Origin: Alphaproteobacteria bacterium
GTDB taxonomy: Bacteria > Pseudomonadota > Alphaproteobacteria > Reyranellales > Reyranellaceae
DNA: 64,000 bases
NCBI GenBank assembly: GCA_019635875.1
Contig: JAHBYP010000008.1
Span: forward strand, 1 to 64,000
Reading direction: 5' to 3'
Positions 1 through 8,613 of the stretch are shown piece after piece. Numbering within the stretch: the first letter of the stretch is position 1; each line of letters begins with the position of its first letter. The notes under the pieces were generated by a model. That model was not told the DNA's origin. It saw only the letters and a program-made list of their open reading frames with translations, and made no database searches. The translations under genes were made by a program, and so were the position numbers.

Positions 1-32
1 GGTGCGTCACTTGCGGCAGCCCCCCACCCCAA

Positions 33-58
33 CCCTCTCCCCGCAAGCGGGGAGAGGG
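33..58. repeat. Family D hairpin (12-bp perfect stem)
   Basis: CCCTCTCCCCGC, a 2-nt loop, then GCGGGGAGAGGG. The same motif recurs at 59270-59296. It lies upstream of the acyl-CoA synthetase, probably at the tail of a gene outside the window. It has no T-tract, so it is either a dispersed repeat or a weak terminator. Confidence 0.6.
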
Positions 59-85
59 AGCAGAAGGCCCACCCATATGCGATTG

Positions 86-106
86 CCTTCCCCCTCCGGG
101 GGAAGG
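86..106. repeat. Solo half copy of palindromic family A
   Basis: A single inverted end (CTTCCCCCTCCGGGGGAAG plus one base on each side) of the family A element, without the roughly 80-bp middle and second end seen in the eleven full copies. It is a remnant or a minimal form, about 70 bp before the start of the acyl-CoA synthetase. Confidence 0.75.
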
Positions 107-177
107 CAAATCCGAACGCCATGTGCGACAGCCCCGAGGCTGGACGCGGCGCTGAGGCTGTCGTAGGCGGGAAGGTG

Positions 178-1785
178 ATGACCGAGTCCCGCCCGCGCCT
201 GCTGATCGCCAACGACCTGACCGCCCTGCTCGCCGGCCACGCCGCGCGCGAGCCCGCCGGCACGGCGATCGTCGCCGGCGAGCAGCGCGTGAGCTGGGCG
301 AAGCTGGAGGACCTCGCGCGCCGCGCCGCGCAGGGCCTGGCTCATCTCGGCGTCGGCCCGGGCGATCGCGTGGCGCTGTGGCTGCCCAACGTGCCGGCCT
401 GGCTGGCGCTCTACTTCGCCTGCTGCCGGCTGGGCGCCATCGCCGTGGCCGTCAACACGCGCTTCCGCGCCGTCGAGGTCGCCGACATCGTGGCGCGCTC
501 GGGCGCCAAGGTGCTGGCCTGCGCGCCCGGCTTCCGGCGCATCGACTTCCTCGGCATCCTGGCCGACGTGCCGGCCGAGGCGCTGGCCGGGCTGAGCGGC
601 GTGGTGATCGTCGGCGAGGAGCCGGTGCTGGTGCCGCCCGCCGTGGAGCGCCTGCGCCGCGTCGCCTTCGACGACCTCGTCGAGAGCGCGCCGATGGACG
701 TGATCCATGGCGGCGCCGATTCGGGCTGCAACATCTTCACCACCTCGGGCACCACCCGGGCGCCGAAATTCGTCCTGCACCGCCAGGGCGCGATCGCCGC
801 GCATTGCCTGCGCGTGGCGCGCGGCTTCAGGATCGCCGCACCCGGCATGGGCTGGCTGCCGCTGTGCGGCGTCTACGGCTTCAACACCGCGATCGCCACG
901 CTGGCGGCAGGGCAACCCATCGTGCTGATGGACGCCTTCGAGCCGGCGGAAGCCGCCGACCTGATCGACCGCCACCGGCCCGACCTGCTGTTCGGCTTCG
1001 ACGAGATCTACGAGCGCCTGCTGGCCACGCGCAATGCGGAGGTGCCCTTCCCCTCGGTGCGCTGGGCGGGCTACGCCAACTTCAATACCGCGCTCGCCGA
1101 CCTGCCGTGGCGCGCCGACAAGCGCGGCCTGAAGATGGTCGGGCTCTACGGCATGAGCGAGGTGCAGGCGCTGTTCGCCGCCTGGCGCGCCGAGCAGGAC
1201 ATCGAATCGCGCGCCCGCGGCGGTGGCCATCCGGTCTCGCCGCTGGCCGGCGCGCGCACGCGCGACCCCGAGAGCGGCGAGGTGCAGCCGGCCGGTACCG
1301 CCGGCGAGCTCGAGTTGATCGGCCCCTCGATGATGGTCGGCTACCACGGCGATCCGGCGGCCACCGACGCGGCCTTCACCGAGGATCGCTACCTCAGGAC
1401 CGGCGATCTCGGCATCGCCCACGAGGACGGCAGCTTCACCTATCTCAGCCGCATGGGCGACGCGCTGCGCCTGGGCGGCTTCCTGGTCAACCCGCTGGAG
1501 ATCGAGCAGCACCTCATGGACCATCCCATGGTCGGCGACGTGCAGGTGGTGGCGGCGTCCGGCCGCGAGGGCGTGCGCGCCGTGGCCTTCGTCGTGCCGG
1601 CGGCCGAGGGCGGCTTCGACGAGCAGGCGGTGATCGCCCATGCCCGCGCCGGGCTGGCGAACTACAAGACGCCGGCGCGGATCTTCACCATCGACGCCTT
1701 CCCGACCACGCCCAGCGCCAACGGCCCGAAGATCCAGCGCAACAGGCTCAGGCAGATCGCCGAGGAACGCCTGCGCGGCGACTGA
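178..1785 (+). CDS. AMP-dependent acyl-CoA synthetase/ligase
   Basis: Predicted to activate a carboxylic acid as acyl-AMP and pass it to CoA in the cytoplasm (ANL superfamily). The 535 residues show the family order: nucleotide-binding loop TSGTTRAPK near residue 189, YGMSE near 323, YLRTGDLG near 405, and the C-terminal lysine motif GPKIQRNRLR near 516, so all catalytic elements are present. I chose ATG 178 because GGGAAGG lies just upstream; an in-frame ATG at 121 would add 19 low-complexity residues and overlap repeat debris. The substrate cannot be read from sequence; the relatives are mostly medium-chain or aryl acid ligases. A family A element follows the stop. Confidence 0.9.
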   Translation: MTESRPRLLIANDLTALLAGHAAREPAGTAIVAGEQRVSWAKLEDLARRAAQGLAHLGVGPGDRVALWLPNVPAWLALYFACCRLGAIAVAVNTRFRAVEVADIVARSGAKVLACAPGFRRIDFLGILADVPAEALAGLSGVVIVGEEPVLVPPAVERLRRVAFDDLVESAPMDVIHGGADSGCNIFTTSGTTRAPKFVLHRQGAIAAHCLRVARGFRIAAPGMGWLPLCGVYGFNTAIATLAAGQPIVLMDAFEPAEAADLIDRHRPDLLFGFDEIYERLLATRNAEVPFPSVRWAGYANFNTALADLPWRADKRGLKMVGLYGMSEVQALFAAWRAEQDIESRARGGGHPVSPLAGARTRDPESGEVQPAGTAGELELIGPSMMVGYHGDPAATDAAFTEDRYLRTGDLGIAHEDGSFTYLSRMGDALRLGGFLVNPLEIEQHLMDHPMVGDVQVVAASGREGVRAVAFVVPAAEGGFDEQAVIAHARAGLANYKTPARIFTIDAFPTTPSANGPKIQRNRLRQIAEERLRGD

Positions 1786-1802
1786 CGGCGCGATCGATTT
1801 TT

Positions 1803-1924
1803 CCTTCCCCCGGAGGGGGAAGGTGGCGCGCAGCGCCGGATGGGGGATGCCGAAGACGGACTCCCGTGTCCGGTTTCGACATCCCCCTTCCGCCCTTCGG
1901 GCACCTTCCCCCTCCGGGGGAAGG
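1803..1924. repeat. Palindromic element family A, copy A1
   Basis: Full element: each end is itself palindromic (CTTCCCCCGGAGGGGGAAG type) and the inner arms pair with each other (GGGGGATG and CATCCCCC). It begins 18 bp after the acyl-CoA synthetase stop and lies between convergent genes, so it could also act as a transcript-end structure. Confidence 0.9.
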
Positions 1925-1992
1925 AGAAAAGCCAAGGGCGCCACTGCGTGCAGCGGCGCCCTGTCGATGGCCGGCCGTTGGTCAGGCCGGCG

Positions 1993-2880
1993 TCATTGCA
2001 GCCGGGCGGAGAGCGAGGGCGCGCCGGGCAGCGCGAGGTTGGCGACCTGCCCGCCGAAATACGCCTGCGGCTCGGACGGGCGCACGCGCAGCCAGGCCTC
2101 GCGCTCCTGCACGCAGGGCAGCGTGCGCTGGAAGGCGTCGCGCCAGGTCGTGGCGCCGCTGTCGATCGCGCCCATCAGGCAGCGGTCGAAGTTCACGTAG
2201 CGGTCGCTCATCCGGGCGCCATAGGAATCGCGGCCCCTGGCCGCGGCGGCGATCAGGATGCGGTTGGGCCGGCGCATGCGCGAGTCGAGGAAGATGCCGG
2301 CGTCGCAATCCGACAGGATCGCCACGGTCGGCCGGTCGCCACAATGCTCCTCGAGCAGGCGATCGAGCTCGCGCGGGGTCAGCACGCGGTTGCCGCCTTC
2401 GGCCTCGAGACGGATGCCCGCGATGTTGCCGTGGCTGGTTGCGAAGAACAGGCAGGCGCCCTGGCCGCCGCCCAGCGACGCCATCGCCTGGCGGATGCCG
2501 GCGCGGCTGGCATTGAAGCCGCCCACGCCGCCGGTCAGCGCCGTGGCGACGCGCTCGACGCCGCGGTCACGCAGGCGCTGGCCGAAATCCATCGCGGCGT
2601 TGTTGTAGGCGAGGATCGAGTACGAGCCCGACACCAGCACCGCCTTCCACTCCTGCGGCGCGACCTGCGCGATCTGCCGGGTCTGCGGGCCGCTGCCGCC
2701 GTCGACCAGGTCCTCAAGGCTGGCGATCCGGCTCGACGCGGCCGGCGCACCCCACGACAGGGCATCGCCGCCCCTGGACGAGGTGACACAGGCGCTGAGC
2801 GACGAGGCCAGGAAAGCGGCAGCGAACAGCGTGACGAGTGGGCGGACGAGTCGCGTCCGCTGCAACGATGCGAATGGCAT
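1993..2880 (-). CDS. Exported C13/legumain-like cysteine peptidase, probable lipoprotein
   Basis: 295 residues. An N-terminal signal with a lipobox (LSAC, Cys31) predicts export and lipid anchoring. The core has the caspase/legumain clan layout: a hydrophobic strand before His150 in FFATSHGN, and a second strand before Cys192 in AILSDCDAG, the expected catalytic pair of peptidase family C13. The next gene on the same strand (3135-3923) is a clear paralogue, with matching SHGN/GHGN and SDCDAG blocks and a near-identical C-terminal half, so this is a tandem duplication; the paralogue has no lipobox. The substrate is unknown. Family assignment is from motifs only and catalytic activity is inferred. 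Confidence 0.8.
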   Translation of the reverse strand: MPFASLQRTRLVRPLVTLFAAAFLASSLSACVTSSRGGDALSWGAPAASSRIASLEDLVDGGSGPQTRQIAQVAPQEWKAVLVSGSYSILAYNNAAMDFGQRLRDRGVERVATALTGGVGGFNASRAGIRQAMASLGGGQGACLFFATSHGNIAGIRLEAEGGNRVLTPRELDRLLEEHCGDRPTVAILSDCDAGIFLDSRMRRPNRILIAAAARGRDSYGARMSDRYVNFDRCLMGAIDSGATTWRDAFQRTLPCVQEREAWLRVRPSEPQAYFGGQVANLALPGAPSLSARLQ

Positions 2881-2897
2881 CGAAAATCCCCTTTATG

Positions 2898-2910
2898 ACA
2901 ATGACTTTTA
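2898..2910 (-). promoter_or_regulatory. Conserved 5' block shared by the two C13-like genes
   Basis: On the coding strand TAAAAGTCATTGT lies about 18-30 nt before the ATG at 2880. Nearly the same block (CAAAAGTCATTGT) precedes the paralogue. The flank also contains a TAAGATC-like motif and an AT-rich stretch. It was probably duplicated with the gene: promoter, leader or operator. Confidence 0.4.
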
Positions 2911-3134
2911 GGCGAATACTAAACCGATATATGAGGCTGATCTTAGCGATCCGCGGCGGTTTAGGTGAGTCAAAATGAAAGGACCTCGGCCCAATTCTCG
3001 TGAATCGAACGTGAAAAATCAGGGCTGCCGGCCGGTCGGACGGCCTTTCCTGTGCCGGAAAAAGAAAGGGCCCCGCTCCGCAAGCCCGGGAGCGAGGCCC
3101 AGTCGACGATCAGCCGTCGATCAGATCCCTGAGG

Positions 3135-3923
3135 TCACCGCAGCTGGGCCACGGCCTGCGTCGCGCCCGGGACGGCCAGGTTGGCGACATGGGCGCCGAA
3201 GAACGCCTGCGGTTGCGATGGCTGCACGCCCAGCCAGGTCTCGCGCTCCTGCACGCAGGGCAGCGTGCGCTCGAACGCCTCGCGCCAGGTCGCGGCGCCC
3301 GAGTCGATGGCGGCCATCAGGCAGCGGTCGAAGTTGACGTAGCGATCGCTCATCTTGGCGCCGTAGGAATTGCGGCCCTTGGCCGAGGCGGCGATCAGGA
3401 TGCGGTTGGGCTGGCGCATGCGCGAGTCGAGGAACACGCCGGCGTCGCAGTCGGAGATGATCGCCACCGTCGGGCGGTCGCCGCAATGCTCGTCGAGCAT
3501 GCGGTTGAGCTCGCGCGGCGTCAGCGTCCGGCCGCGGCGATCGGCGTCGAGATGGAGGCCGGCGACGTTGCCGTGGCCCGTGGCGAAGAACAGGCAGGCG
3601 CCCTGGTCGCTGCCCAGCCACTCCAGGGCCTGGCGGATGCCGGCGCGGCTGGCCTGGAAATCGCCCGTGCCGCCGGTCAGCGCCGTCGCCACGCGTGCTA
3701 CCCCACGCGCGCGCAGGCGCTGACCAAGGTCAAAGGCCGCCGCGTCATAGGCCGAAACCGAGGACGAGCCAGAGACCAGCACGGCTTTCCATTGTCCGCT
3801 GGGCACGCGGGCAACCTGCTGCGCACCGGCCGTCGCGCCGAACAGGGCGGCGAGCGTTGTGGCGGCGAACAGCACGGTCAGCGACCGGACGAACCCGGTG
3901 CGAAGCGTCGATGCAAATAGCAT
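3135..3923 (-). CDS. Exported C13/legumain-like cysteine peptidase (second paralogue)
   Basis: 262 residues from ATG 3923, which has a G-rich Shine-Dalgarno (TTGGGGG). An upstream in-frame ATG would add 27 residues lacking signal-peptide character. A Sec signal covers about residues 1-34 and ends near TAGAQ, with no lipobox, so this copy is predicted to be soluble in the periplasm or secreted, unlike its lipoprotein neighbour. The catalytic pair is His117 in ATGHGN and Cys159 in IISDCDAG. The C-terminal blocks DRYVNFDRCLM and RTLPCVQERE match the paralogue almost exactly, including cysteines that may form a disulphide. The biological substrate is unknown. Confidence 0.8.
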   Translation of the reverse strand: MLFASTLRTGFVRSLTVLFAATTLAALFGATAGAQQVARVPSGQWKAVLVSGSSSVSAYDAAAFDLGQRLRARGVARVATALTGGTGDFQASRAGIRQALEWLGSDQGACLFFATGHGNVAGLHLDADRRGRTLTPRELNRMLDEHCGDRPTVAIISDCDAGVFLDSRMRQPNRILIAASAKGRNSYGAKMSDRYVNFDRCLMAAIDSGAATWREAFERTLPCVQERETWLGVQPSQPQAFFGAHVANLAVPGATQAVAQLR

Positions 3924-3942
3924 CGGGAAACCCCCAAGACGA

Positions 3943-3954
3943 ACAATGACTTTT
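3943..3954 (-). promoter_or_regulatory. Conserved 5' block of the second C13-like gene
   Basis: AAAAGTCATTGT on the coding strand, about 20 nt before ATG 3923, matches the block at 2898-2910. The 3924-4317 gap (about 390 bp) is AT-richer than its surroundings. It holds this promoter/leader region and the degenerate family C palindrome, and no convincing gene. Confidence 0.4.
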
Positions 3955-4287
3955 GGCAAAATATGGACGCTGAATATGAAGCGATTTTTATCCGCTTGAG
4001 GCAATGGATCTAAGTCAAAATGAACCAGTTAGAGGCCAAACCGCATGAATCAGATGCGAATAACGCGCGAAGATTCACAACCGCGCCGCCGCGAGTGTCT
4101 CAACAACGATTTGCAACGTCTTTGAATCCTGTTCGATTCCCTGATTGCTTCACGCGTGAAGAAGATACGGACCGAGATCATGGGTATTCGCGTGCAAGAT
4201 TCTCACGGGAACCTTCACGGCCGCTGATCGAACGAATCTTCCTGCATGTTCAGTGGCCTGGCAGATGGTCGCTGCCACGCGGCACTC

Positions 4288-4315
4288 GTCATCCCTCGCT
4301 GCACCCGGGATGACA
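4288..4315. repeat. Degenerate family C palindrome (GTCATCCC type)
   Basis: GTCATCCCTCGCTGC followed by CCCGGGATGACA is a decayed short form of the repeat found intact at 12890-12958 and 41023-41091. It abuts the stop codon of the TetR gene. Confidence 0.5.
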
Positions 4316-4317
4316 CA

Positions 4318-4989
4318 TCAATCGGCGGCGATCGCGCTGGTGCTCTCGCGCATCGGTGCGCCGACGATGCGCAGCGACATGTCGGCGTGCAGCTCGGCGA
4401 CCTGCTCGTCGCTCCAGGCGCCGCCGGGACGGAACCAGTAGGCGACGTAGGTGCACTGGTTGAGGATCGCCATGGCGACGATCTTCAGGTCGTCCTTGCC
4501 GCCGCGGCGCAGGCTGCGGAAGACGCCGGCGCGCGCGCCCTCCTCGAGCACGCGCACCAGCATGTCGCGGATGCGCCGCCGGCTGGCGCGGATCTCCTGC
4601 AGGCGGGTGTTGTCGAGCCACTCGAACTCGCGATTGGCGACCACCGCCTCGATGCGCCGCCGCGCGTGGCGCAGCGTGTAGATGTGGGTGAAGGCGCGCA
4701 GGCGGGCGACCGGATCGCTGCCGGCCTTGGCCAGCGCCTCGCCGCACTCCTTCTCCAGCACGCCCTGGGTCGAGCGGATGATGGTGGCGAGCAGGTCGTC
4801 CTTGGACGAGAAATGGTTGTAGAGCGCGCCCTGGGTCAGGCCGCAGGCACGCATCACGTCGCGCACCGTGGTGATCTGGAAGCCGCGGCGGGCGAACAGG
4901 TCGAACGCCGCCGCCTCGATGGCTTCCGAGGGCGGCATGGCGCGGGCGCCTGGTGCTGATGTTGCGGCTCTTGCGGTTCGTCGCGCCAC
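4318..4989 (-). CDS. TetR-family transcriptional regulator
   Basis: 223 residues. The N-terminal TetR DNA-binding domain spans about residues 20-75, with the typical helix-turn-helix TTVRDVMRACGLTQGALYNHFSSKDDLL; the rest is the all-helical ligand/dimer domain (TetR_C-like). GTG 4989 has a strong upstream GGGGAGG; ATG 4938 is the alternative. The next gene on the same strand encodes a phosphotransferase-fold protein that starts about 1.2 kb upstream, so the two may be read together. Ligand and targets are unknown. Confidence 0.88.
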   Translation of the reverse strand: MARRTARAATSAPGARAMPPSEAIEAAAFDLFARRGFQITTVRDVMRACGLTQGALYNHFSSKDDLLATIIRSTQGVLEKECGEALAKAGSDPVARLRAFTHIYTLRHARRRIEAVVANREFEWLDNTRLQEIRASRRRIRDMLVRVLEEGARAGVFRSLRRGGKDDLKIVAMAILNQCTYVAYWFRPGGAWSDEQVAELHADMSLRIVGAPMRESTSAIAAD

Positions 4990-5118
4990 GGCGGGCGACC
5001 TCCCCTGCGTTGTCCTTGTCGTTTCGGGCGCGGTTGTCAGTCCCGCCTCGAGGGAGGCGCACTGTAGCGAAGCCGTAACCCTGCGTCCATTTTAGGCATT
5101 CCGGCGGCTCGGGGCATT

Positions 5119-6186
5119 TCAGCGCGCGCCCAGGCCCTGGGCCAGGTGCCAAGCCAGCTCGGCGTTGGGCCGCACCAGCCTGCCCGAATCGACCGCCCTG
5201 AGGTTCGAGGCGGTGCCGTCGAGCCCGCGGGCATAGACCCCCTGGCGGATGCAGGCGATGCGGAAGAGGTTGTAGGCCATGTAGAATTCCCAGTCGGGCA
5301 CCGAGGCGCGCCCGGTGCGCTGGCCGTACATGTCGACCATCTCGGCCTCGCCCGGGATGCCCAGGGCGGCGATGTCGACGCCCTGCATGCCGCCCTGCTC
5401 CTGCGGCACGCGGTGCATCATGCAGAGATAGCTGAGCTCGGCCAGCGGATCGCCCAGGGTCGAGATCTCCCAGTCGATCACCGCCAGCACACGGGGCTCG
5501 CTCGAGTGGTAGATCATGTTGTCCAGCCGGTAGTCGCCATGGACGATGGTCGTGCTGTCGGCCTGCGGCGCATTGGCCGGCAGCCACTCCAGCAGCCTGT
5601 CCATGGCCTCGATGGTCTCGGTCTGCGAGGCCTTGTACTGCCCGCCCCAGCGCTTGATCTGGCGCGCGACGTAGCTGCCCGGACGGCCGAAATCGCCCAG
5701 GCCCACCGCCTGGTAGTCGACCTTGTGCAGGCGCGCCAGCACGTCGACCTTGGCCTCGTAGATGGCGCGCCGCATCGCCGGCGTCTGATCGGGCAGCATG
5801 GGATCCCACAGCACGCGGCCGTCGCAGAACTCCATGATGTAGAAGGCGGTGCCGATGACGCCGTCATCCTCGCACAGCGCGTAGGCGCGCGGCGTCGGCA
5901 CGTCGGTCTTGTTCAGCGCGGCGATGACGCGGAACTCGCGGTCGACGGCGTGCGCCGAGGGCAGCAGCTTGCCCGGCGGCTTGCGCCGCAGCACGTAGCG
6001 CCGGCCCGCCCCGTCGCTCAGCCGATAGGTCGGATTGCTCTGGCCGCCGCGGAACTGCTCGACGGCAAGCGGTGCGCGGAAGCCTTCGACATGGCCGGCC
6101 ATGAAGCGCTCGAGCGCGCCGACGTCGAAGCGGTGCTTGTCCTGCACCGCCATCGTGCCGATGAACTCCGCGCCGCGCGCCGCCAT
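5119..6186 (-). CDS. Phosphotransferase family protein (aminoglycoside phosphotransferase fold)
   Basis: 355 residues of kinase-like fold (APH family). The catalytic loop is IVHGDYRLDNMI and the metal-binding segment is VIDWEISTLGDPLAEL. The N-terminal lobe carries GGQSNPTYRL and RRKPPGKLLPSAHAVDREFRV, hallmarks of the subgroup found next to or fused with acyl-CoA dehydrogenases (ACAD10/11-like), thought to phosphorylate hydroxyacyl-CoA intermediates rather than antibiotics. Start ATG 6186 (GGGGAC upstream) is preferred, with ATG 6153 as the alternative; the longer upstream reading is arginine-rich and unlike protein. No partner dehydrogenase is adjacent. Not evidence of drug resistance. Confidence 0.85.
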   Translation of the reverse strand: MAARGAEFIGTMAVQDKHRFDVGALERFMAGHVEGFRAPLAVEQFRGGQSNPTYRLSDGAGRRYVLRRKPPGKLLPSAHAVDREFRVIAALNKTDVPTPRAYALCEDDGVIGTAFYIMEFCDGRVLWDPMLPDQTPAMRRAIYEAKVDVLARLHKVDYQAVGLGDFGRPGSYVARQIKRWGGQYKASQTETIEAMDRLLEWLPANAPQADSTTIVHGDYRLDNMIYHSSEPRVLAVIDWEISTLGDPLAELSYLCMMHRVPQEQGGMQGVDIAALGIPGEAEMVDMYGQRTGRASVPDWEFYMAYNLFRIACIRQGVYARGLDGTASNLRAVDSGRLVRPNAELAWHLAQGLGAR

Positions 6187-6561
6187 GACCGTCCCCGCCT
6201 CGAACCCGTCGGGCCAAGTCTGCGTCGAGCCACGCCGCCGGCGCAACGGCCCGCCGCGCCGGCTTCCGCCCAGCGGGAGTCCCTTCCGCGACCGTCGATG
6301 CCGCGCCGGCGTGCGAGCGCCGCAATTTTGAGCATCGCCGCCGCCATCCGCAACGCGGAAGCCCATGGCGGCGCGCGATGCTTGCGATTTCCTGACAATC
6401 GCGCGGAGACGCGCGGGCCTCTCGCGGCACCGCGCAATTTGCTTGGGAGGCCCGGCGAATTGTGCAAAGAGTCGCGCCCACGAAAAAGCCGTAGGCGGGC
6501 GCACGCGGCCACGCGCCCGACCAGCCCGAGCGGCGCAAGGCGGCTATCGGGAGGAAAGTTC

Positions 6562-7011
6562 GTGGATCGCCTGTTCAGCAAGGACCTCTGGGCCGGGCTG
6601 ATGTTCGCCGGCTTCGGCGTGCTCGCCCTCTTCATGGGAAGCAGTCTCGCCGTCGGCACGCCGATCCGCATGGGGCCGGGCTACGTGCCGCGCATGCTGA
6701 GCTACATCCTGATCGGCCTGGGCATCGTCATCGCCGTGCGCGCGATACTCTCGCCCGGCGAGACGGTCGAGCGGCTGCGCTGGAAGCCGACGACGATGAT
6801 CACCATCGGCGTGATCGTCTTCGCCCTGCTGTTCGAGCGCGCCGGCCTCGCGCCGGCGGTGGTGGCGCTGATCTTCCTCGCCGCGCTGGGCGGCCAGGAG
6901 TTCAAGCTGGTCGAGACCGTCCTCGCCAGCATCACGCTGATCATCCTGTGCATCGGCATCTTCAAGCTCGGGCTGGACATGAACATCAGCATCATCCGTG
7001 GGGTCTGGTGA
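6562..7011 (+). CDS. tctB: Tripartite tricarboxylate transporter small subunit TctB
   Basis: 149 residues with four hydrophobic spans, matching the small membrane subunit of tripartite tricarboxylate transporters. Typical features are the opening DLWAGLMFAGFGVLALFMG, the GTPIRMGPGYVPRML loop and two closely spaced final helices. The start is GTG 6562, behind a strong GGGAGGAAAG. The tctA ATG follows one base after its stop, so translation is coupled. No binding protein is adjacent; an orphan Bug protein lies at 38145-39137. The 375-bp gap upstream (6187-6561), shared with the divergent phosphotransferase gene, shows no motif I would defend. Confidence 0.88.
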   Translation: MDRLFSKDLWAGLMFAGFGVLALFMGSSLAVGTPIRMGPGYVPRMLSYILIGLGIVIAVRAILSPGETVERLRWKPTTMITIGVIVFALLFERAGLAPAVVALIFLAALGGQEFKLVETVLASITLIILCIGIFKLGLDMNISIIRGVW

Positions 7012-7012
7012 C

Positions 7013-8524
7013 ATGGAGATTCTGAACCATGTCATCCTGGGCTTCGGCGTCGCGCTCACCTTCGAAAATCTGCTGTACTGCCTGATCGGCTGCATGGTCG
7101 GCACGCTGATCGGCGTGCTGCCCGGCATCGGCCCGGTGGCGACCATCGCCATGCTGCTGCCGCTGACCTTCAAGCTGCCGCCGACCTCCGCCCTGATCAT
7201 GCTCGCCGGCATCTACTACGGCGCGCAGTACGGCGGCTCGACCACGGCCATCCTGGTCAACCTGCCGGGCGAGGCCTCCTCGGTGGTCACCGCGCTCGAC
7301 GGCTACAAGATGGCGCAGAAAGGCAGGGCCGGCGCGGCGCTGTCGATCTCGGCGGTGGGCTCGTTCTTCGCCGGCACCGTGGGCACGATCCTGATCGTGA
7401 TGTTCGCGCCGGCGCTCACCGAGATGGCCCAGAAGTTCGGGCCGGCGGAGTACTGCTCGCTGATGGCGCTGGGCCTGGTCGCCGCCGTCGTGCTGGCCAG
7501 CGGCTCGGTGGTCAAGGCGATCGCCATGGTCTTCCTCGGCCTGCTGTTCGGCCTGGTCGGCACCGACGTCAACACCGGCGCGCAGCGCTACACCTTCAAC
7601 GTGCCGGAGCTTTCCGACGGCATCGACTTCGCGCCGATCGCCATGGGCCTGTTCGGCATCGCCGAGATCATCGCCAACCTCGAGAAGCGCATGAGCGGGC
7701 GCGACCTGGTGGCCGCCAAGATCTCGAGCCTGTGGCCGACGCGCGAGGAGGTGCGCCAGGCGATCCCGGCGGTGGTCCGCGGCACCGCCCTGGGCTCGCT
7801 GCTCGGCGTGCTGCCGGGCGGCGGCCCGACGCTGGGCGCCTTCTCGTCCTACACGCTGGAGAAGCGGCTGTCGAAGACGCCGCAGGAATTCGGCAAGGGC
7901 GCGGTGGCCGGCGTGGCGGCGCCGGAATCGGCCAACAACGCCGCGGCGCAGACCTCGTTCATCCCGATGCTGACGCTCGGCATCCCGTCGAACGCCGTCA
8001 TGGCGCTGATGGTCGGCGCGATGATCATCCAGGGCATCCAGCCGGGCCCCGAGGTGATGACCAAGAAGCCCGATCTCTTCTGGGGCATGATCGCCTCGAT
8101 GTGGATCGGCAACACCATGCTGGTGATCATCAACCTGCCGATGATCGGCATGTGGGTGCGCCTGCTGACGGTGCCCTACCGCTTCCTCTACCCGGCGATC
8201 CTGCTGTTCTGCTGCATCGGCGCCTACTCGCTGGCCAACAGCACGTTCCATGTCTTCATGGTCGCCGCCTTCGGCGTGGTCGGCTACCTCTTCCTCAAGC
8301 TCGGCTGCGAGGGCGCGCCGTTCCTGCTCGGCCTCGTGCTCGGCCCGCAGATGGAGGAGTATTTCCGCCGCGCCATGCTGCTCTCGCGCGGCGATCCCAG
8401 CGTGTTCGTGACGCGGCCGATCAGCGCCGGCCTGCTGACGGTCACCGCCATCCTGCTGCTGCTGATGGTGCTGCCCAATTTCCGCAAGAAGCGCCAGGAG
8501 GCGTTCCAGGAAGAGGGCGACTGA
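7013..8524 (+). CDS. tctA: Tripartite tricarboxylate transporter permease TctA
   Basis: 503-residue polytopic inner-membrane protein. It shows the family signature GTLIGVLPGIGPVATIAMLLP near residue 25 and its repeat GSLLGVLPGGGPTLGAFSSY near residue 260, plus AGIYYGAQYGGSTTAIL and IPMLTLGIPSNAVMALM. These duplicated glycine/proline motifs belong to the large TctA subunit, which moves a tricarboxylate or similar acid using a periplasmic binding protein. Start ATG 7013 directly follows the tctB stop. The cargo depends on the missing TctC/Bug partner. Confidence 0.95.
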   Translation: MEILNHVILGFGVALTFENLLYCLIGCMVGTLIGVLPGIGPVATIAMLLPLTFKLPPTSALIMLAGIYYGAQYGGSTTAILVNLPGEASSVVTALDGYKMAQKGRAGAALSISAVGSFFAGTVGTILIVMFAPALTEMAQKFGPAEYCSLMALGLVAAVVLASGSVVKAIAMVFLGLLFGLVGTDVNTGAQRYTFNVPELSDGIDFAPIAMGLFGIAEIIANLEKRMSGRDLVAAKISSLWPTREEVRQAIPAVVRGTALGSLLGVLPGGGPTLGAFSSYTLEKRLSKTPQEFGKGAVAGVAAPESANNAAAQTSFIPMLTLGIPSNAVMALMVGAMIIQGIQPGPEVMTKKPDLFWGMIASMWIGNTMLVIINLPMIGMWVRLLTVPYRFLYPAILLFCCIGAYSLANSTFHVFMVAAFGVVGYLFLKLGCEGAPFLLGLVLGPQMEEYFRRAMLLSRGDPSVFVTRPISAGLLTVTAILLLLMVLPNFRKKRQEAFQEEGD

Positions 8525-8560
8525 TCGAAGCGGCCTGAACGACGGCCGGAGCGCGCACCA

Positions 8561-8591
8561 CTGTCATCCCCAGCGCAGCGAGGGATGACAG
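8561..8591. repeat. Short family C palindrome
   Basis: CTGTCATCCC, then CAGCGCAGCGAGG and GATGACAG. It is a compact version of the GTCATCCC repeat, located between the convergent ends of tctA and the glucosidase gene. Confidence 0.65.
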
Positions 8592-8613
8592 AGGCGCGCT
8601 GCCCGGGACAGCA

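Noticed and set aside
7..1944. Long open frame on the minus strand opposite the acyl-CoA synthetase
   Set aside because: Composition is low-complexity Arg/Ala/Gly/His, typical of an opposite-strand shadow in GC-rich DNA, while the plus-strand frame shows full ANL motifs.
4020..4313. Possible 97-codon gene in the 3924-4317 gap
   Set aside because: No ribosome binding site, composition unlike the neighbours, and it ends in the family C palindrome; better read as promoter and repeat region.
5119..6186. Antibiotic resistance call for the aminoglycoside-phosphotransferase-like protein
   Set aside because: Its N-terminal motifs match the acyl-CoA-linked subgroup, not drug-modifying enzymes.
6187..6561. 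Promoter motifs between the phosphotransferase and tctB genes
   Set aside because: Several weak -35/-10 look-alikes exist in either direction, none with good spacing, so no site is reported.
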